Counted from the stretch's first letter, positions 44,956 through 54,787 are shown. The stretch is 64,000 nt of DNA from Pseudomonas sp. ACN8 (GCF_002303925.1 NZ_MRCS01000008.1:1-64000), one strand, 5' to 3'. Notes: generated from the letters alone by a model not told the origin. Made by a program: numbers and translations.

Positions 44956-45474
44956 GTGAGTCAGTCGCGCTTCAACCACGTTTTCCTCGCCCAGCGCACC
45001 TCCCTGCTGCGCACGCTGGAACGGATGGTCAACAATCACAGCACCGCTGAAGACCTCTTGCAGGAGACCTACCTGCGGGTGACCCGTGCATTGAGCGAAC
45101 GGACCATCGATCATCTTGAACCCTTTGTCTTCCAGACGGCGCGCAACCTGGCGCTGGACCATTTGCGCGCGCGGCGCATCCATTCGCGCACCATGGTCGA
45201 CGACGTTCCGCAGGAGGTGATGCACAGCATCGCCGCCCCCACCAGCAGCGCCGAAGACGCCGCCCACGCCGAACAATTGCTGGAGCGCCTGAACGTGAGC
45301 CTCGGTCAACTCAGCGCCCGCCAACAGCGGATTTTCATCCTCAGCCGCCTGCACGGGCACAGCTATCAGGAAATCGCCGAGGAGCTGAACGTGTCCCTCA
45401 GTACCGTGCAGAAAGAACTCAAACTGATCATGTCGATTTGCATCGGTGTCGCCGATCGCTTGAACGCCAACTGA
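44956..45474 (+). CDS. FecI-type ECF sigma factor of a heme-signalling system
   Basis: 172 residues from GTG 44956. Region 2: HNHSTAEDLLQETYLRVTRA and FVFQTARNLALDHLRARR; region 4: LSARQQRIFILSRLHGHSYQEIAEELNVSLSTVQKEL. It would direct transcription of the TonB receptor gene two genes downstream once heme binds outside. Controlled by Fur through the palindrome just upstream. Resembles HxuI of P. aeruginosa in gene context. Confidence 0.92.
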   Translation: MSQSRFNHVFLAQRTSLLRTLERMVNNHSTAEDLLQETYLRVTRALSERTIDHLEPFVFQTARNLALDHLRARRIHSRTMVDDVPQEVMHSIAAPTSSAEDAAHAEQLLERLNVSLGQLSARQQRIFILSRLHGHSYQEIAEELNVSLSTVQKELKLIMSICIGVADRLNAN

Positions 45475-45595
45475 GCGCCAGGACCCCGCACCTACCTGGA
45501 CCGACTGCGCTGATCATCAGGCTTTGCTACCCTTGGCCCACTTTTACGCTTCACTAAAAAAAACAGCCGTGCACAGACACTGCCGAGGAAACACC

Positions 45596-46561
45596 GTGAC
45601 GGACAACCACCGCTCTCCAGAGCCTTCATCGGCGCAGGATCCCGCAAGCGCAATGGACCAAGCCCTGGAGTGGCTGATCGTGCTCGGCAGTCCCGACGAG
45701 GAGCAGAGCCGCCAATTCCATGCATGGCTTGATGCCGATCCGTTGAATGCCCAGGCGTTCGCCAAGGCCCAGGCGATCTGGGACGGCCCGCAAGTGGTGC
45801 AATGCGCACAAAACCTGGCCGTCCGTCCGTCGAAAGTCACTGTCCTCGCCCGTTTGCGTCCGCACTGGAAACCATTGGCCACCGCCGCCGTGCTGATCCT
45901 CGGACTGTTCAGTTTCAGCAGTTTGCCGATGCGCCTGCAGGCCGATCACCTGACCGTGGTCGGCGAGCGCCAGCGCCTGCAACTGGAGGACGGTTCCAGG
46001 GTTCTGCTCAATACCAATTCGGCGTTCTCAAGCACCATCAACGACCAGCAACGTGTTGCCCGCCTGTATCAGGGCGAGGCGTTTTTCGAAGTGCAGGCCA
46101 ATCGCGGCCAGGCACTGGAAATCGACGCCGGCCCGGTCACCGCCAGCGTTCGCGATACCGCGTTTGCCGTGCGCTACCTCGACGGCGTGGCGCAGGTGCG
46201 GGTACAGCGCGGGGATGTCGATTTGCGCGCCACCCGGGATGACACGCGGGTGCGCTTGTCCGCCGGGGAAAGCATTCGCATCGGCCCCAACGGCTTCGAC
46301 CGCCCGGCCAAGCTGGATACCGCCACCGACCTGGCGTGGGTCCAGGGACGGCTGGTGTTCGAAAACTGCCCGTTGAACCAGGTGCTGGCAGAACTTCGCC
46401 GCTACTACCCGGGCTGGATCATCAACAACAACGAACAGTTGGCCGATGTCACCGTGACGGGCAACTACCGCCTCGATCAGCCACTGGACGTGGTCCGCTC
46501 CCTGGCCCACATCACCTCGGCAAGGCTCCAGGAATTCCCGGCGTTGGTCATCCTGAACTGA
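45596..46561 (+). CDS. FecR-type anti-sigma/sigma regulator
   Basis: 321 residues from GTG 45596, with GAGGAAA 5 bases upstream. The cytosolic N-terminal ~90 residues hold the DUF4880-type ALEWLIVLGSPDEEQSRQFHAWL and NAQAFAKAQAIW motifs, a single membrane segment follows (PLATAAVLILGLFSFSSL), then the periplasmic FecR domain (GERQRLQLEDGSRVLLNTNS, ARLYQGEAFFEV) and a C-terminal STN-contacting part. It relays receptor occupancy to the sigma factor. Confidence 0.92.
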   Translation: MTDNHRSPEPSSAQDPASAMDQALEWLIVLGSPDEEQSRQFHAWLDADPLNAQAFAKAQAIWDGPQVVQCAQNLAVRPSKVTVLARLRPHWKPLATAAVLILGLFSFSSLPMRLQADHLTVVGERQRLQLEDGSRVLLNTNSAFSSTINDQQRVARLYQGEAFFEVQANRGQALEIDAGPVTASVRDTAFAVRYLDGVAQVRVQRGDVDLRATRDDTRVRLSAGESIRIGPNGFDRPAKLDTATDLAWVQGRLVFENCPLNQVLAELRRYYPGWIINNNEQLADVTVTGNYRLDQPLDVVRSLAHITSARLQEFPALVILN

Positions 46562-46562
46562 A

Positions 46563-46577
46563 TGAGAATTATTTTTA
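46563..46577. promoter_or_regulatory. candidate second Fur box before the receptor gene
   Basis: TGAGAATTATTTTTA fits the 7-1-7 Fur pattern with about two mismatches. It begins 2 bases after the FecR-type stop and 107 bases before the receptor ATG, so the receptor may have its own promoter. Confidence 0.5.
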
Positions 46578-46683
46578 CTCGATAGCCAAACCCCGTACGT
46601 CTCGTTATAGCCAATGCAATTGATTCGCATCTCACCATGCCGATCAGCACCTATAAAGATTCGTGCGACACGGAGCGCTATCG

Positions 46684-49251
46684 ATGTCCCCTCGCCTTAC
46701 CCGCCAAGCCCCTACACCTTCCCGCGTGCTGTCGCTGCTGACCGCCGCCATCCTGATGGCCGGTACCGCACCGCTCATGGCCGCCACGGCCACCGAGCAG
46801 TCGACCCGCAAAATGGGCGACTACGCGTTCGCCATTCCCCAGCAATCATTGGTGTCGGCACTCAATGCCTTTACCGCCGTGACGGGCTGGCAGGTCGGCG
46901 TGTCGTCGGAGCTGGCGCAAGGTGTGGCCTCACCGGGAGTACGCGGCTCGCTGTCGCCGGAGAACGCCCTGGATCGCCTGTTGGTGGGGACCAACCTGGG
47001 CTATCGCAAACTGGGCAACAACAGCATCGTCCTGGAAAAACGCAGTGGTAGCAGTGCCCTCAATCTGGATCAGGTCACCATCAGCGCCACCCGTAACGAA
47101 CAGGATGTGAACAGCGTGCCGAGCACGGTCTCTGTCTACACTCGCGAAGATCTGGACCGCAACAACGTCAATACCATCAAGGAACTGGTGCGCTACGAAC
47201 CCGGTGTTTCGGTGGGTGGTGCAGGCCAACGCGCCGGCATCACGGGCTACAACATTCGCGGCATCGATGGCGACCGCGTGCTGACCCAGGTCGATGGCGT
47301 GCAGGTGCCCGACGGTTTCTTCAACGGCCCGTATGCCCAGACCAACCGCAACTATGTCGACCCGGAAATCGTCAAGCGTGTGGAAATCCTCCGGGGCCCG
47401 GCATCGGTGCTGTATGGCAGCAGCGCCATTGGCGGCGCGGTCAGCTACTACACGCTGGACCCGGACGACATCATCAAGCCGGGCAAGGACGTCGGCGCGC
47501 GCCTGAAAACCGGCTACAGCTCCGCCGACGACAGCTGGCTGACTTCCGGCACCGTCGCCGGCCGCACCGGCGAGTTCGATGGCCTGTTGCATCTCAGTCA
47601 ACGCAACGGTCATGAAACAGAGTCCTTTGGCGAAACCGGCGGCACTGGCCTGAACCGTACCGAAGCCAACCCCCAGGACGCTCGCACCACCAGCGTGCTG
47701 GCCAAACTGGGCTGGAATTACGCCGACGACGCGCGTTTTGGCCTGACCTACGAGCATTACAAGGACGACCGCGACACCAATCAATTGAGCGCGGTGGGCG
47801 GACCGTTCAATGCCGGACGCGGTATGGGCTTCTATAAGTCCCGTACCGGTAACGACACGATCACCCGAGAACGCTTTGGCCTGGAACACAGCTTCGGCCT
47901 GGACAGCGCACTGGCTGACAACATCAAGTGGACGCTGAACTATCAGATCGCCAAGACCGACCAGAGCACCGAAGAAATCTACGCGCCGCCGTCGCGGACC
48001 GTGTTGCGTAACCGCGATACGACTTACAAGGATCGCCAATGGGTGTTCGACGCCCAGGCTGACAAGTCGTTTGCCATCGCCGACACCGAACACCTCTTCA
48101 CCTATGGCACCACCATCAAGCAGGACAAAGTTACCGGCCTGCGTACCGGTACCGGCACCTGCCTGACCGTGGCCGGAGCGTGCCGGGTCATCGGTGCCCC
48201 TAGCGCCACCGACACACTGACACCCGCCAGTGACTTCCCGGACCCGACCATCAACAGCTACGCCCTGTTCGCCCAGGATCAGATCAGCTGGGGCAACTGG
48301 ACCTTCCTGCCCGGTGCTCGCTACGACTACACCCAGCTCAAGCCGCACATCACCGACGAGTTCCTGGCCACCGCCGACCAGAGCGGCAACGGCGTGGTGA
48401 GCGACGAGACCAAGACCTGGCATCGCCTGTCGCCGAAGTTTGGCACCACCTACAGCTTCAACGATCACTACACCTGGTACGGCCAGTACGCCGAAGGCTT
48501 CCGCACCCCGACCGCCAAGGCGTTGTATGGTCGTTTCGAAAATATCGCCGGCGGCTATAAAGTCGCGCCTAATCCGGACCTCGAACCGGAAAAGAGCAAA
48601 AGCTACGAGACCGGTTTGCGCGGCAACTTCGAGCAGGGCTCGTTTGACTTGGCCGTGTTCTACAACAAATACCGCGACTTCATCAACGAGAACGCCATTA
48701 CTCCGGGCTACACCGAGATCACGTTCCAGAGCAACAACATCAAGCACGCCACCATCAAGGGTGCCGAGATCAAGGGCCGTCTGAACCTCGACGCCTTCGG
48801 TGCGCCGCAAGGCCTCTATACCCGGGGTTCGGTGGCCTATGCCTACGGTCGCAACGACGACAACGGCGAGCCGCTCAACAGCGTCAACCCGCTGACCGGC
48901 GTATTCGGCCTCGGCTACGACCAGGACACCTACGGCGGCTTGCTCAGCTGGACGCTGGTGAAGAAGAAGGACCGCGTCGACAGCACCAGTTTCAAAACCC
49001 CGGACGGTACCAGCACCCAGTTCAAGACCCCCGGTTTCGGCATTCTGGACCTGAGCGCGTTCTACAAAGTGACCGACGACGTGACCATCAGCGGCGGCGT
49101 CTACAACCTCACCGACAAGAAATACTGGCTGTGGGATGACGTGCGCGGCTACGACAGCGTCGGCGAAGCCTCGGTGACCCAACCGGCCAACCTCGACCGC
49201 CTGACCCAGCCGGGTCGCAACTTTGCGGTCAACCTGATCTGGGATATCTGA
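46684..49251 (+). CDS. TonB-dependent heme receptor with signalling domain
   Basis: 855 residues from ATG 46684, GGAG 8 bases upstream. Signal peptide to about residue 33, STN signalling domain ~45-115 (YAFAIPQQSLVSALNAFTAV, then NSIVLEK), TonB box near LDQVTISATRN, plug to ~245 (YNIRGIDGDRVLTQVDGVQV, RVEILRGPASVLYGS), then a 22-strand barrel ending GRNFAVNLIWDI. The FRTP and NPDL boxes (GFRTPTAKALYG, APNPDLEPE) match the FRAP/NPNL region of heme receptors. With the sigma/anti-sigma pair it resembles hxuIRA; no HasA-type hemophore gene is near. Confidence 0.92.
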   Translation: MSPRLTRQAPTPSRVLSLLTAAILMAGTAPLMAATATEQSTRKMGDYAFAIPQQSLVSALNAFTAVTGWQVGVSSELAQGVASPGVRGSLSPENALDRLLVGTNLGYRKLGNNSIVLEKRSGSSALNLDQVTISATRNEQDVNSVPSTVSVYTREDLDRNNVNTIKELVRYEPGVSVGGAGQRAGITGYNIRGIDGDRVLTQVDGVQVPDGFFNGPYAQTNRNYVDPEIVKRVEILRGPASVLYGSSAIGGAVSYYTLDPDDIIKPGKDVGARLKTGYSSADDSWLTSGTVAGRTGEFDGLLHLSQRNGHETESFGETGGTGLNRTEANPQDARTTSVLAKLGWNYADDARFGLTYEHYKDDRDTNQLSAVGGPFNAGRGMGFYKSRTGNDTITRERFGLEHSFGLDSALADNIKWTLNYQIAKTDQSTEEIYAPPSRTVLRNRDTTYKDRQWVFDAQADKSFAIADTEHLFTYGTTIKQDKVTGLRTGTGTCLTVAGACRVIGAPSATDTLTPASDFPDPTINSYALFAQDQISWGNWTFLPGARYDYTQLKPHITDEFLATADQSGNGVVSDETKTWHRLSPKFGTTYSFNDHYTWYGQYAEGFRTPTAKALYGRFENIAGGYKVAPNPDLEPEKSKSYETGLRGNFEQGSFDLAVFYNKYRDFINENAITPGYTEITFQSNNIKHATIKGAEIKGRLNLDAFGAPQGLYTRGSVAYAYGRNDDNGEPLNSVNPLTGVFGLGYDQDTYGGLLSWTLVKKKDRVDSTSFKTPDGTSTQFKTPGFGILDLSAFYKVTDDVTISGGVYNLTDKKYWLWDDVRGYDSVGEASVTQPANLDRLTQPGRNFAVNLIWDI

Positions 49252-49365
49252 TCCGCTCATCTCGCCGGGCGGTTTCATCACGCCGCCCGGCGAGGAATTT
49301 TTACTGTCAGGCGCCTTGCTGTTCGTCTCGTTACCAAGCGCCTCATCTTTCTCCAAGGAATTGCC

Positions 49366-49968
49366 ATGACTACCCAGGCCACTGCACAACGCACCAACCT
49401 GCGTTCGCAACGTTTGAACCAGATCACCAACGAGCCACACAGCAAGCTCGATGCCCTGGTCAAGGCCCATGCTCCGTTTGAAACCCCGGCCAGTTTCGCG
49501 CGCTTCGTGGTGGCGCAGTACCTGTTCCAGTCGGAATTGGTGTCGCTGTACAACGATGCCGAACTGACCGCCATCGTCCCGGACCTGCCGGCCCGCTGCC
49601 GTGCCGATGCCGCCAGGGCCGACCTCGCGGACCTGGACACCGACGTGCCGGCACCTGTGGCCGGTGCACTGAAGCACCCGACCAAGGCCGAGGCCCTGGG
49701 CTGGATCTTCGTCTCCGAAGGTTCGAAGCTCGGCGCGGCGTTCCTGATCAAGCGTGCCGTGGGCCTTGGCCTGAGCGAAACCTTCGGCGCCCGCCACCTC
49801 GGCGAACCGGCCGGCGGCCGCGCTGAAGGCTGGAAGCGCTTCGTCAAGACCCTGGACGGTCTGGCATTCAGCGCCCAGGAAGAAGCCGAAGTGGAAAAAG
49901 GCGCCATCGACGCGTTCAACCGTTTTACGGTGTTGCTGGAGCAGGCTTACGCTACCGAAGCTGCCTGA
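49366..49968 (+). CDS. hemO: heme oxygenase (HemO/PigA type)
   Basis: 200 residues. NLRSQRLNQITNEPHSKLDA contains the proximal His of the bacterial heme oxygenases, and EALGWIFVSEGSKLGAAFLIKRA the distal helix with the flexible GSKLG. ARHLGEPAGGRAEGWKRFV follows. It opens heme to biliverdin, Fe2+ and CO in the cytosol, releasing iron from heme taken up by the receptor encoded just upstream. AAGGAA lies 6 bases before the ATG. Confidence 0.94.
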   Translation: MTTQATAQRTNLRSQRLNQITNEPHSKLDALVKAHAPFETPASFARFVVAQYLFQSELVSLYNDAELTAIVPDLPARCRADAARADLADLDTDVPAPVAGALKHPTKAEALGWIFVSEGSKLGAAFLIKRAVGLGLSETFGARHLGEPAGGRAEGWKRFVKTLDGLAFSAQEEAEVEKGAIDAFNRFTVLLEQAYATEAA

Positions 49969-49982
49969 CACACCACTGCCCC

Positions 49983-50072
49983 TGTGGGAGCGAGCCTGCT
50001 CGCGATGACGGAATGACATTCAATAGAGATGTCGACTGTAAGACCGCTATCGCGAGCAGGCTCGCTCCTACA
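49983..50072. repeat. REPIN, 90-bp class, between hemO and DUF454 gene
   Basis: TGTGGGAGCG left end and CGCTCCTACA right end, so the two ends differ by one base (G/A). Spacer AATAGAGATGTCGACTGTAAG. Confidence 0.9.
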
Positions 50073-50127
50073 AAGGGCCGGGTCAATCTGCAGGATCTCC
50101 ATTCAGCGTCACACGCCTCCCGAGCCC

Positions 50128-50517
50128 ATGCCCGCATCAACAAAACTCTCCCGCCTCCTCTTCGGCCTGCTGGCCTACGTCAGCCTGGGCGTCGGCCTGA
50201 TCGCCATCGTCATACCCGGCCTGCCAACCACCGAGTTCATCCTGCTGGCCGCCTGGGCCGCAACCCGAAGTTCGCCGCGCCTGAGTGCCTGGCTGGAAAA
50301 CCACCGGCTGTTCGGCCCCATCCTCCATAACTGGCGCAACGGCAGGATCATCGCGCGCCGGGCAAAAATCAGCGCCACTGTCAGCATGCTGTTATGCGCC
50401 GGTCTGATGCTGGTGATGCTCGATCACGGCTGGCCGATTTACCTGGCAATTGCCGGTATGGGGCTGGGCAACCTGTGGATCTGGTCGCGACCGGAATCAC
50501 TGTCGCAATCAACCTGA
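50128..50517 (+). CDS. DUF454 (YbaN-like) inner membrane protein
   Basis: 129 residues from ATG 50128. Three hydrophobic segments: LLFGLLAYVSLGVGLIAIVI, TEFILLAAWAATRSS and SATVSMLLCAGLMLVMLD. The PGLPTTEFILLAA and SPRLSAWLENHRLFGP motifs are the DUF454 signature. In several Pseudomonas genomes this family follows hemO; a role in heme or iron handling is inferred from position only. Confidence 0.87.
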   Translation: MPASTKLSRLLFGLLAYVSLGVGLIAIVIPGLPTTEFILLAAWAATRSSPRLSAWLENHRLFGPILHNWRNGRIIARRAKISATVSMLLCAGLMLVMLDHGWPIYLAIAGMGLGNLWIWSRPESLSQST

Positions 50518-50663
50518 AACCTCTTCAAACCGCCCTGTATCAGCCGGCAACGGCACACTTGAAAGTACCTACTTCCTGTTCGGATTTCTCCTACGTGTTT
50601 ATCAGGTCATCCATTTCTGTGTCTGGCCGTTAAGCACCATGACGCCCACAACGAGAAGCTGAC

Positions 50664-51395
50664 ATGAATGTAAGTGCCGCTGCATCTTTTCAAGTTCCGT
50701 ATCCGCAAACAGTGAAGGCGAACACGGAAAAAGCCCAATCCAAGAAAGTCGAAGGCTTTGTAGTAGATGAGAAAAGGGTGAATTTGACCATCGAGAAACT
50801 CCGGTCCCCTATAAAAACAGGTATCACTAGCGAAGATCTGGATGAGTTGGAAAAATTTTTGGAGGTATCCGGTACAGGCAGCAAGTATTCCGGCCTGCGT
50901 TATGAAATAAAGTGCCATAGAGACCTAATCCTTTGGGCTAAAGAGCTTCGCGCAGGAGATATGCTCCATGATATGGAAGGGATATACGCCAACTTCAAAA
51001 AAGACCTGCAAAGTAAATGGCCAGGCATGGCCAAAAACGTCATTGGTTTCACGATAGCCGAAGACGGTCGGTTGAAAGTCACTTCGCCCCCCAACACATT
51101 GACCCCCAAGGAAGAGGAAATACTGAATAGCCTGTTGAACAAGACCAAAGGCTTGCAAGCCTTGACTCTCAAGCACGCAATCGCCGTGATCGAACTGGTC
51201 CAGCTGGACAAGCCACAGTTCGAGGGCAAGGTGAAACTGGACTTGAGCAACTTCCATACGCTGATTGACTATGGATTATTGTTGAGCAAAGGCGCATTGG
51301 ACCTGAGAAGCCCGGACTCTTGGCTGGACCAATTGCATAAAAAGTCCGACCAGGATCCGAGCGTGAAAAAGCAGGGACTGCACATCGAGGCCTGA
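50664..51395 (+). CDS. unrecognised 243-residue protein, AT-rich gene
   Basis: I recognise no family. The N-terminus is polar and Ser/Ala/Thr-rich (MNVSAAASFQVPYPQTVKAN), then Lys/Glu-rich helices (VNLTIEKLRSPIKTGITSED, LDELEKFLEV), LTPKEEEILNSLLNK and a C-terminal LIDYGLLLSKGALDLRSPD; it ends in a charged tail. No signal peptide or membrane segment. Codon use (AAA, GAA, ATA, TTG) is more AT-rich than the flanking operons, suggesting transfer. A disordered N-terminus followed by helices would fit a secreted effector or regulator, but this is speculation. Confidence 0.6.
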   Translation: MNVSAAASFQVPYPQTVKANTEKAQSKKVEGFVVDEKRVNLTIEKLRSPIKTGITSEDLDELEKFLEVSGTGSKYSGLRYEIKCHRDLILWAKELRAGDMLHDMEGIYANFKKDLQSKWPGMAKNVIGFTIAEDGRLKVTSPPNTLTPKEEEILNSLLNKTKGLQALTLKHAIAVIELVQLDKPQFEGKVKLDLSNFHTLIDYGLLLSKGALDLRSPDSWLDQLHKKSDQDPSVKKQGLHIEA

Positions 51396-51455
51396 TCGTA
51401 TGATTCGCTCGGCAAAGCGCTCATGCACACTCGCTTTGCCGGGAACATGACAGCC

Positions 51456-52232
51456 CTAATTACGCAACATCCTTTGATAGCATATCTGTGCGAATGAAAC
51501 GTTCGGCACTCTGCGACCTCCCACCCCCGACGCGTCTTTGCCTTTAACCTGGATCAACCAATACCCCCGGTTGTATTCGACTTCCCACTTATTGCGATAT
51601 TTGCCACTGCTGGTCCAGAAAGGGTCAGACTTCAATTGGCCGTGACACCCGTCCAACTGAATGGCGCCCGCAGCGTGACCAGTACCGTCTGTTACAAGAT
51701 CGAACGAATCCTCATCCGCCCCCTTGTTCAATTTTAAAGTAGCGGTACCACCCTCGAGTGGGTTACCTGTCGAATCCTTCAACCGGACCGACCAATTCAA
51801 AACTCTGTAGGCCTGTGTGGTCGCCCAGTAGGACGGTAACTCGCCTGCATCGCCCTGGACGTGACTGTCGGCGTAATAAGGTGCTGAACCCAACTTAAGG
51901 TCGTAGGTATCACCCACCACGAACGGGCCAGACAGCGTCTTCGAGATGCGAACCTGAACGGCTTGACTCGGCTCCAGGCCAGACACCGCAAAGGGTTCCC
52001 CCCAAGGGATATTCACCCAGTTTTCATTGCGACTATATTCCAGAGTCAATGGCCCGCCTTTTGTCACACCCGCATGGATCAACACGTTCTGTCCCCGTAC
52101 GGCGATGAAGCTGTAATGCTTCACATCGGTTTCGTCAGCCAGGCTGTCCTCGAGCGTGTTCAGTTTGTCCGGCAGTACCGTTACCGCCGTTGTTACTTGA
52201 GAGGCGGTACATATATATGTTGGAGCACACAC
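51456..52232 (-). CDS. unrecognised beta-rich protein with possible Ig-like domain; start uncertain
   Basis: 258 residues if it starts at GTG 52232. The first ~100 residues (DSLADETDVKHYSFIAVRGQ, NVLIHAGVTKGGPLTLEYS) resemble a PPC-type beta domain; WSVRLKDSTGNPLEGGTATL with TDGTGHAAGAI resembles a bacterial Ig-like repeat. Such domains occur in surface or secreted proteins, yet no signal peptide is present. A strong AGGAGGAG (52267-52274, minus strand) has no in-frame start nearby, and a G5 run at 52232-52236 could mark a frameshift, so the gene may be 5'-damaged. Convergent with the 243-residue gene. Confidence 0.55.
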   Translation of the reverse strand: MCAPTYICTASQVTTAVTVLPDKLNTLEDSLADETDVKHYSFIAVRGQNVLIHAGVTKGGPLTLEYSRNENWVNIPWGEPFAVSGLEPSQAVQVRISKTLSGPFVVGDTYDLKLGSAPYYADSHVQGDAGELPSYWATTQAYRVLNWSVRLKDSTGNPLEGGTATLKLNKGADEDSFDLVTDGTGHAAGAIQLDGCHGQLKSDPFWTSSGKYRNKWEVEYNRGYWLIQVKGKDASGVGGRRVPNVSFAQICYQRMLRN

Positions 52233-52476
52233 CCCCAGCCCGTCGCCTCAAAACTCGAGACGTGAACTCCTCCTGAATCCGCCCCGCGTTTTTCCTATTT
52301 TTAACCCCATTTTCGGCACATTTTCCTGCGCAAACGTTCAACCAATACCGTTCGTCGGGTTGCCCCTCATGTAACCTCAACGCCACGCCGATGTGCATTG
52401 ATCGGCGCTAAATGGATTTAGCGAGTGAGCCGCAACGGCCCACAGCCAACACTTCATCCATTCGCGAGCTCGCCCT

Positions 52477-54615
52477 ATGTTCGACTCACTGTCCATCCGC
52501 CTGAAAATCGTCCTGCTGTCCGGTCTGTGCCTGCTGGGCGTAGTCGCCTTGATAGTGGGCATGAACATCTACCAGACCAATCAGAACGATGACCTGGTCA
52601 GCGATTCCAGCAGCACAATGCTCACCACCAGTGTGCAGGACCTGCTCCAGGCCAAAGCCGCCGAGCAAGCGGTGCGGGTGCAGAAGACCTTCGGTGAAAC
52701 CCTGACGGTGGTGACCGCCCTGGCCGACCAGATCAAGGACATGCGCACCCTGGCCGCCAAGCGCTCGCTGGAGCCCGGCGCTTTGCGTGAGGAATTGAAC
52801 CAGAGCCTGAAAACCGCCTTCGAGCGCAACAGCAAAGTGCTGGGGATCTGGCTGGCCTTCGAACCCAACGGGCTGGACGGCAAGGACAGCGAATTCGCCA
52901 ACGACGCCGCCCGCCAGTCCAACGAGATCGGTCGTTTCGCCACCTACTGGAGCCGCGCCGGCGGTGAGTCGTTGAACACAATCATGGTCGAAGAGGACAT
53001 GACCAAAACCACCCTGAACCTCAGCGGCACGCCGTACAACGTCTGGTACACCTGCCCGCGGGACAGCAAGCGCATCTGCCTGCTCGACCCCTACGCCGAT
53101 ACGGTCGGCGGCAAGGAAGTGTTGATGACCACCATTTCCGTACCGCTGCTGGTCGAAGGCAAGTCCATCGGCGTGGTCGGTATCGACATCGCCCTCGACG
53201 CCCTCCAAGCGGCGGCGGTCGACTCCCAGCGCGACCTGTTCAACAGTGCCGGGCACATGCTGATCGTTTCCGGCACCGGCGTGCTGGCCGCCTACAGTGT
53301 CGATGCCGGCAAAGTCGGCAAGAACATCGGCGACACCCTGGGCGGCGATGGCAAGGACATCCTGCAATTGCTCGCCAATGGTGCGCCGAAGATTCTCCAG
53401 CAAGGCGACCTGATCCGCGCGGTGTACCCGGTCAGCCCGATTAGCGATGCCAAGGCCTGGGCCGTGGTGATCGACCTGCCCAAACAAGTGCTGCTGGCCG
53501 ATTCGGTGAAGCTGCAAGCGGTGCTCGACGATGCCCAGCAAAGCGGCACACTCAAGGCGCTGTCGGTGGCGGTGATTGCCGGCCTGCTCGGGCTGTTGCT
53601 GATGTGGCTCACCGCGTCCGGCGTGACCCGCCCGATCAACAGCGTGGCCGACATGCTCAAGGCGATTGCCAGTGGCGACGGCGACCTGACCCAGCGCCTG
53701 CACTACAGCAAGAAGGACGAGCTGGGTGAACTGGTGGGCTGGTTCAACCGCTTCCTCGACAAGCTGCAACCGACCATCGCGCAGATCAAGCAAAGCATCA
53801 CCGATGCCCGTGGCACCGCCGACCAGTCTTCGGAAATCGCCCGCCAGACCAGTGAAGGCATGCAGGTACAATTCCGCGAAATCGACCAGGTCGCCACCGC
53901 GTCCAACGAAATGAGCGCCACCGCCCATGATGTCGCCAACAGCGCCTCGAACGCGGCCAACGCGGCGAAAGGTGCCGACCAGTCGGCCCGCGACGGCATG
54001 TCGATCATCGAGCGCAGTACCCGCGACATCAATCAACTGGCCGAAGAAGTCAGCAAGGCCGTGACCGAAGTCGAAGCCCTCGCGGTCAACAGCGAGCAGA
54101 TCGGCTCGGTGCTGGAGGTGATTCGCAGCATCGCCGAACAAACCAACCTGCTGGCGCTCAACGCCGCCATCGAAGCTGCCCGTGCCGGTGAAAGCGGTCG
54201 TGGCTTTGCGGTGGTTGCCGATGAAGTGCGCAACCTGGCCAAGCGTACCCAGGATTCGGTGGAAGAGATTCGTCTGGTGATCGAACGCATCCAGAGCGGC
54301 ACCCGCGGCGTGGTCGCCACCATGCATTCGAGCCAGACCCAGGCCCACAGCAACGCCGGGCAGATCCAGCAGGCGGTCCAGGCCTTGGGCAAGATCAGCG
54401 ACGCGGTCACCGTGATCAGCGACATGAACCTGCAAATCGCCAGCGCCGCCGAACAGCAAAGCGCCGTCGCCGAAGAGGTCAACCGCAACGTCTCGGCGAT
54501 CCGCACCGTCACCGAAACCCTGACCGGCCAGGCCACGGAATCGGCGCAGATCAGCAGCCAGCTCAATTCCCTGACCACCCACCAGATGAAGTTGATGGAT
54601 CAGTTCCGCGTTTAA
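52477..54615 (+). CDS. methyl-accepting chemotaxis protein, dCache-type
   Basis: 712 residues. Membrane helix ~10-30, large periplasmic domain to ~360 with the dCache-like segments [46 protein letters not shown] and [13 protein letters not shown], second helix ~365-387, HAMP, then the signalling hairpin with [20 protein letters not shown]. The PctA/B/C group that senses amino acids has this plan; the R/Y/D ligand-anchor residues cannot be assigned safely by eye. No clear Shine-Dalgarno. Single gene. Confidence 0.9.
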   Translation: MFDSLSIRLKIVLLSGLCLLGVVALIVGMNIYQTNQNDDLVSDSSSTMLTTSVQDLLQAKAAEQAVRVQKTFGETLTVVTALADQIKDMRTLAAKRSLEPGALREELNQSLKTAFERNSKVLGIWLAFEPNGLDGKDSEFANDAARQSNEIGRFATYWSRAGGESLNTIMVEEDMTKTTLNLSGTPYNVWYTCPRDSKRICLLDPYADTVGGKEVLMTTISVPLLVEGKSIGVVGIDIALDALQAAAVDSQRDLFNSAGHMLIVSGTGVLAAYSVDAGKVGKNIGDTLGGDGKDILQLLANGAPKILQQGDLIRAVYPVSPISDAKAWAVVIDLPKQVLLADSVKLQAVLDDAQQSGTLKALSVAVIAGLLGLLLMWLTASGVTRPINSVADMLKAIASGDGDLTQRLHYSKKDELGELVGWFNRFLDKLQPTIAQIKQSITDARGTADQSSEIARQTSEGMQVQFREIDQVATASNEMSATAHDVANSASNAANAAKGADQSARDGMSIIERSTRDINQLAEEVSKAVTEVEALAVNSEQIGSVLEVIRSIAEQTNLLALNAAIEAARAGESGRGFAVVADEVRNLAKRTQDSVEEIRLVIERIQSGTRGVVATMHSSQTQAHSNAGQIQQAVQALGKISDAVTVISDMNLQIASAAEQQSAVAEEVNRNVSAIRTVTETLTGQATESAQISSQLNSLTTHQMKLMDQFRV

Positions 54616-54634
54616 ATAATCACCACATCCCCCC

Positions 54635-54724
54635 TGTGGGAGCGAGCCTGCTCGCGAAAGCGGTCTTTCAATCAACATTGATGTTGAATGTAATTCCGTC
54701 ATCGCGAGCAGGCTCGCTCCCACA
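54635..54724. repeat. REPIN, 90-bp class
   Basis: TGTGGGAGCGAGCCTGCTCG ends around a TCAACATTGATGTTGAATGT spacer, in which CAACATTGATGTTG is itself palindromic. Between the chemoreceptor and CoA-transferase genes. Confidence 0.9.
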
Positions 54725-54787
54725 AGGTTTCACATGATCCAGCCATGTTTGAACTAAGATCTGGCTCTCACTCCAGAGGGCCCTTCG

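Noticed and set aside
46930..50019. 1029-codon open frame on the minus strand opposite the heme receptor and hemO
   Set aside because: It is antisense to well-matched genes, has low-complexity Val/Gly/Ala/Arg composition typical of the reverse frame of GC-rich genes, and shows no family motif.
52261..52398. Short minus-strand frame before the beta-rich gene as a separate gene
   Set aside because: No ribosome site at its ATG and no recognisable sequence; kept only as evidence for a possible frameshift.
52486..54723. 745-codon minus-strand frame opposite the chemoreceptor
   Set aside because: Shadow of the plus-strand gene; no ribosome site, and its N-terminal residues are translated REP sequence.
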